NCBI RefSeq assembly: GCF_014171475.1
Contig: NZ_CP048817.1
Location: forward strand, 2,604,001 to 2,668,000
Reading direction: 5' to 3'
Length of the DNA: 64,000 nt
Origin: Sphingomonas sp. So64.6b
GTDB lineage: Bacteria > Pseudomonadota > Alphaproteobacteria > Sphingomonadales > Sphingomonadaceae
The position numbers were made by a program, and so were the translations under genes. Shown one piece after another: positions 62,341 through 64,000 of the stretch; position 1 is the stretch's first letter, and every line of letters begins with the position of its first letter. A model generated the notes under the pieces. The model made no database searches. It was not told where the DNA came from and saw nothing but the letters and a program-made list of their open reading frames with translations.

Positions 62341-64000
62341 TCAGAAGTTCAGCGTCGCGCGGGCGAAAAATTCACGGCCATTGGTGCCGATCGCGCCGGC
62401 CTCAGGGTAGAGCAGGCCCCCGCCCTGGGTCAGCGCTCGCTCGATAGTTTTGTCGGGATAGGCATTGGTCAGGTTGAGGATGCCGATGCCGAAGCGAAGG
62501 CGATCGGCGACTTTGAGTTCGGCGGTGATGTCGATCGATGTCACCGCGCCATAGGTCTGCGGCGTCAGCACCGAGGTGGTGGTGAACGCGCCGAACCGCA
62601 CCACATCGGCACCGAGGCTGAAATCGCCCGCGTCGATCCGCGCGGCGAAGGTCAGCTTCTCCTCGGGCTGCGCTACGGTGAGCAATTGCAATGCGGGACC
62701 ACCGAGCAGCGGCAGCGAAGGGATCACGCGATTGACCGCCAATCGGTTCACCCTGGTTTCAACATGGGTGTAGCTGGCGGTGAGATTAGCGCGAATGTCG
62801 CCAAAGCGCCGCGTCCAGTCGGCGGTGATCTCATACCCTTTCGTGGTGGTGTCGAGCGCATTGGTGAAGAAGCGCGCCTGCGACGCATTGGTGATGCCCG
62901 CCGCTTGCAGGATCGCCGTGACCGCCGTGCCACTGAGCGTCTCGCTCAGCGCGATGCGATCGTCGATCTCGATATGGAAGACGTCGGCCGACAGGACGAA
63001 GCCCTTGAAGGGCTTGAGCACCAGTCCGCCGCTCAGGTTGCGCGACCGTTCTTCGCGCAGTGGCGCCGCACCCAATGCGACCGCCACAGGGTCGGACACC
63101 GCGAACGTGCCGATATTGACCAGCACGCCGCCGCTCGACTGGCTGGTGACGGTGCTGAAAAATTGCTGCTGCAGCGATGGCGCGCGAAACCCGGTCGACG
63201 CGGTGGCGCGGAACGCGATCACCTCAGCCGGCTTGTAGAAGAAGCTCAGCTTGCCGGTCGTCGCGTTGCCAAAGTCACTATAGCGTTCGTGGCGCACCGC
63301 GGCACCCAGGTTCAGGCCCTGGATCGGGCTCAGCTCGGCATCGGCGTAAAAGCTCCAGGCGTGGCGGCTCTCATCGACCGGGATCGGCGGATTGTAACCG
63401 GGAAAGCCCTGAGCTCCCGCACCGACATAGGATCCCGGCTCGCCCCGGCGCAGCTTGAACGTCTCGTAGCGGTGCTCCGCACCCGCCGCTAGGTTGAGTC
63501 CGGCGGCAAAATCGATCTTCCGGCTGATGTCCAGATTGGCCACGTTCTGGAAATAGCGCGCGCCGCCGCCGGCAAAGCCGCGCGGACTGGCAGCGCCGAG
63601 AGAAGTATTGACCGTGCCGAACACCCCGAACGTGGCGTCGCTCAGGCCGGCCGTGTCGCTGAGATCGAAGCGCCACGCGCCCAGGTCGCCCGAGACGCCG
63701 ACCGAACCACCCGCATCGTCAAGGTTCACGCGGATGTGCGGCACGAACCCCTGCGGGTAAAAGGCCGGAGCGATCGCCGGCGCGCGATATTGTGCCGGGC
63801 TGGTCGAGCGGCGATGATCGTAAATGCCCTGCGCGTAGAGTTCGACCGCACCTATCGGCAGGCGGAAACTGCCGGCCAGGTTCAGGTCGAGCGATTTCGG
63901 ATCACCCTGCTCGCTGGTGATGCGGCCGAAACGGCTGTCGACGCCCGCGCGGTTGGTTGCGCCACGGTCACGCAGTTCCGCGGTGAGGTTGAGTGACCCG
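62341..64000 (-). CDS. TonB-dependent receptor (5' part outside the window)
   Basis: C-terminal part of an outer-membrane TonB-dependent receptor; the frame is open to the right edge, so the plug and signal peptide lie outside. Barrel strands such as RLPIGAVELYAQGIYDHRRS, SPIQGLNLGAAVRHERYSDFGNATTGKLSFFYKPAEVIAFRATASTGFRAPSLQQQFFST and NLTNAYPDKTIERA (the conserved lipoprotein-like C-terminal block) end in FFARATLNF. At least 553 residues are present. It is upstream of, and close to, an S1/P1 nuclease gene, hinting at uptake of a nucleotide-related or phosphate ligand, but this is inference. Confidence 0.92.
   Translation of the reverse strand, partial: GSLNLTAELRDRGATNRAGVDSRFGRITSEQGDPKSLDLNLAGSFRLPIGAVELYAQGIYDHRRSTSPAQYRAPAIAPAFYPQGFVPHIRVNLDDAGGSVGVSGDLGAWRFDLSDTAGLSDATFGVFGTVNTSLGAASPRGFAGGGARYFQNVANLDISRKIDFAAGLNLAAGAEHRYETFKLRRGEPGSYVGAGAQGFPGYNPPIPVDESRHAWSFYADAELSPIQGLNLGAAVRHERYSDFGNATTGKLSFFYKPAEVIAFRATASTGFRAPSLQQQFFSTVTSQSSGGVLVNIGTFAVSDPVAVALGAAPLREERSRNLSGGLVLKPFKGFVLSADVFHIEIDDRIALSETLSGTAVTAILQAAGITNASQARFFTNALDTTTKGYEITADWTRRFGDIRANLTASYTHVETRVNRLAVNRVIPSLPLLGGPALQLLTVAQPEEKLTFAARIDAGDFSLGADVVRFGAFTTTSVLTPQTYGAVTSIDITAELKVADRLRFGIGILNLTNAYPDKTIERALTQGGGLLYPEAGAIGTNGREFFARATLNF

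Overview
The window reads as chromosomal DNA of a GC-rich alphaproteobacterium, most likely a sphingomonad (Sphingomonas or a close relative). This rests on the order of the ribosomal superoperon, the large TonB-dependent receptors, a TorF-type porin, an archaeal-type prolyl-tRNA synthetase, an S12 carrying Arg88, and GC-palindromic extragenic repeats. No rRNA, tRNA, CRISPR array or intact mobile element was seen. Both ends cut genes: a SulP transporter on the left and a TonB-dependent receptor on the right.

Positions 1-15,000 are accessory and regulatory. They hold a SulP transporter, a TorF-like porin, an OsmC protein, a TetR/quinone-reductase divergent pair with a clear palindromic operator, IS5/IS3 transposase scraps, a secreted metallo-beta-lactamase-fold hydrolase with a tautomerase under a divergent LysR, an MDR oxidoreductase under another LysR, and a TPR/winged-helix regulator coupled to a beta-propeller protein. 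Two mirror-image ArsR-SRPBCC-GST cassettes lie here. A third ArsR-SRPBCC unit at 53-55 kb drives a small membrane protein and two DUF1801 proteins. Each ArsR gene has its own inverted repeat, with half-sites separated by 6 nt, over a TTGAC(A/T)-N17 promoter.

Positions 15,000-19,400 carry guaA, a small secreted protein and a secreted prolyl oligopeptidase. Positions 19,400-42,150, all minus strand, are the str-S10-spc-alpha superoperon: rpsL, rpsG, fusA, tuf, rpsJ, rplCDWB, rpsS, rplV, rpsC, rplP, rpmC, rpsQ, rplNXE, rpsNH, rplFR, rpsE, rpmD, rplO, secY, adk, then rpsM, rpsK, rpoA and rplQ. Between adk and rpsM sit an exported SRPBCC protein and an OmpR/HisKA two-component pair. rpsM has its own sigma70-like promoter, and a strong terminator follows rplQ. 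Spacers in the superoperon hold notable hairpins.

Positions 42,150-50,000 contain an ExbD-like lipoprotein, glpD, trhO, a putative M14-like exported protein, proS and a DMT exporter. An array of TACGGGAA repeats follows proS. Positions 50,000-56,300 hold a TonB-dependent receptor, the third ArsR operon, a DUF938 methyltransferase and a CcdC-like membrane protein. Positions 56,300-61,310 are the glycine-cleavage operon gcvT-gcvH-gcvPA-gcvPB, preceded by a tandem glycine riboswitch and interrupted by two extragenic repeat insertions. The window ends with an S1/P1 nuclease and a truncated TonB-dependent receptor.
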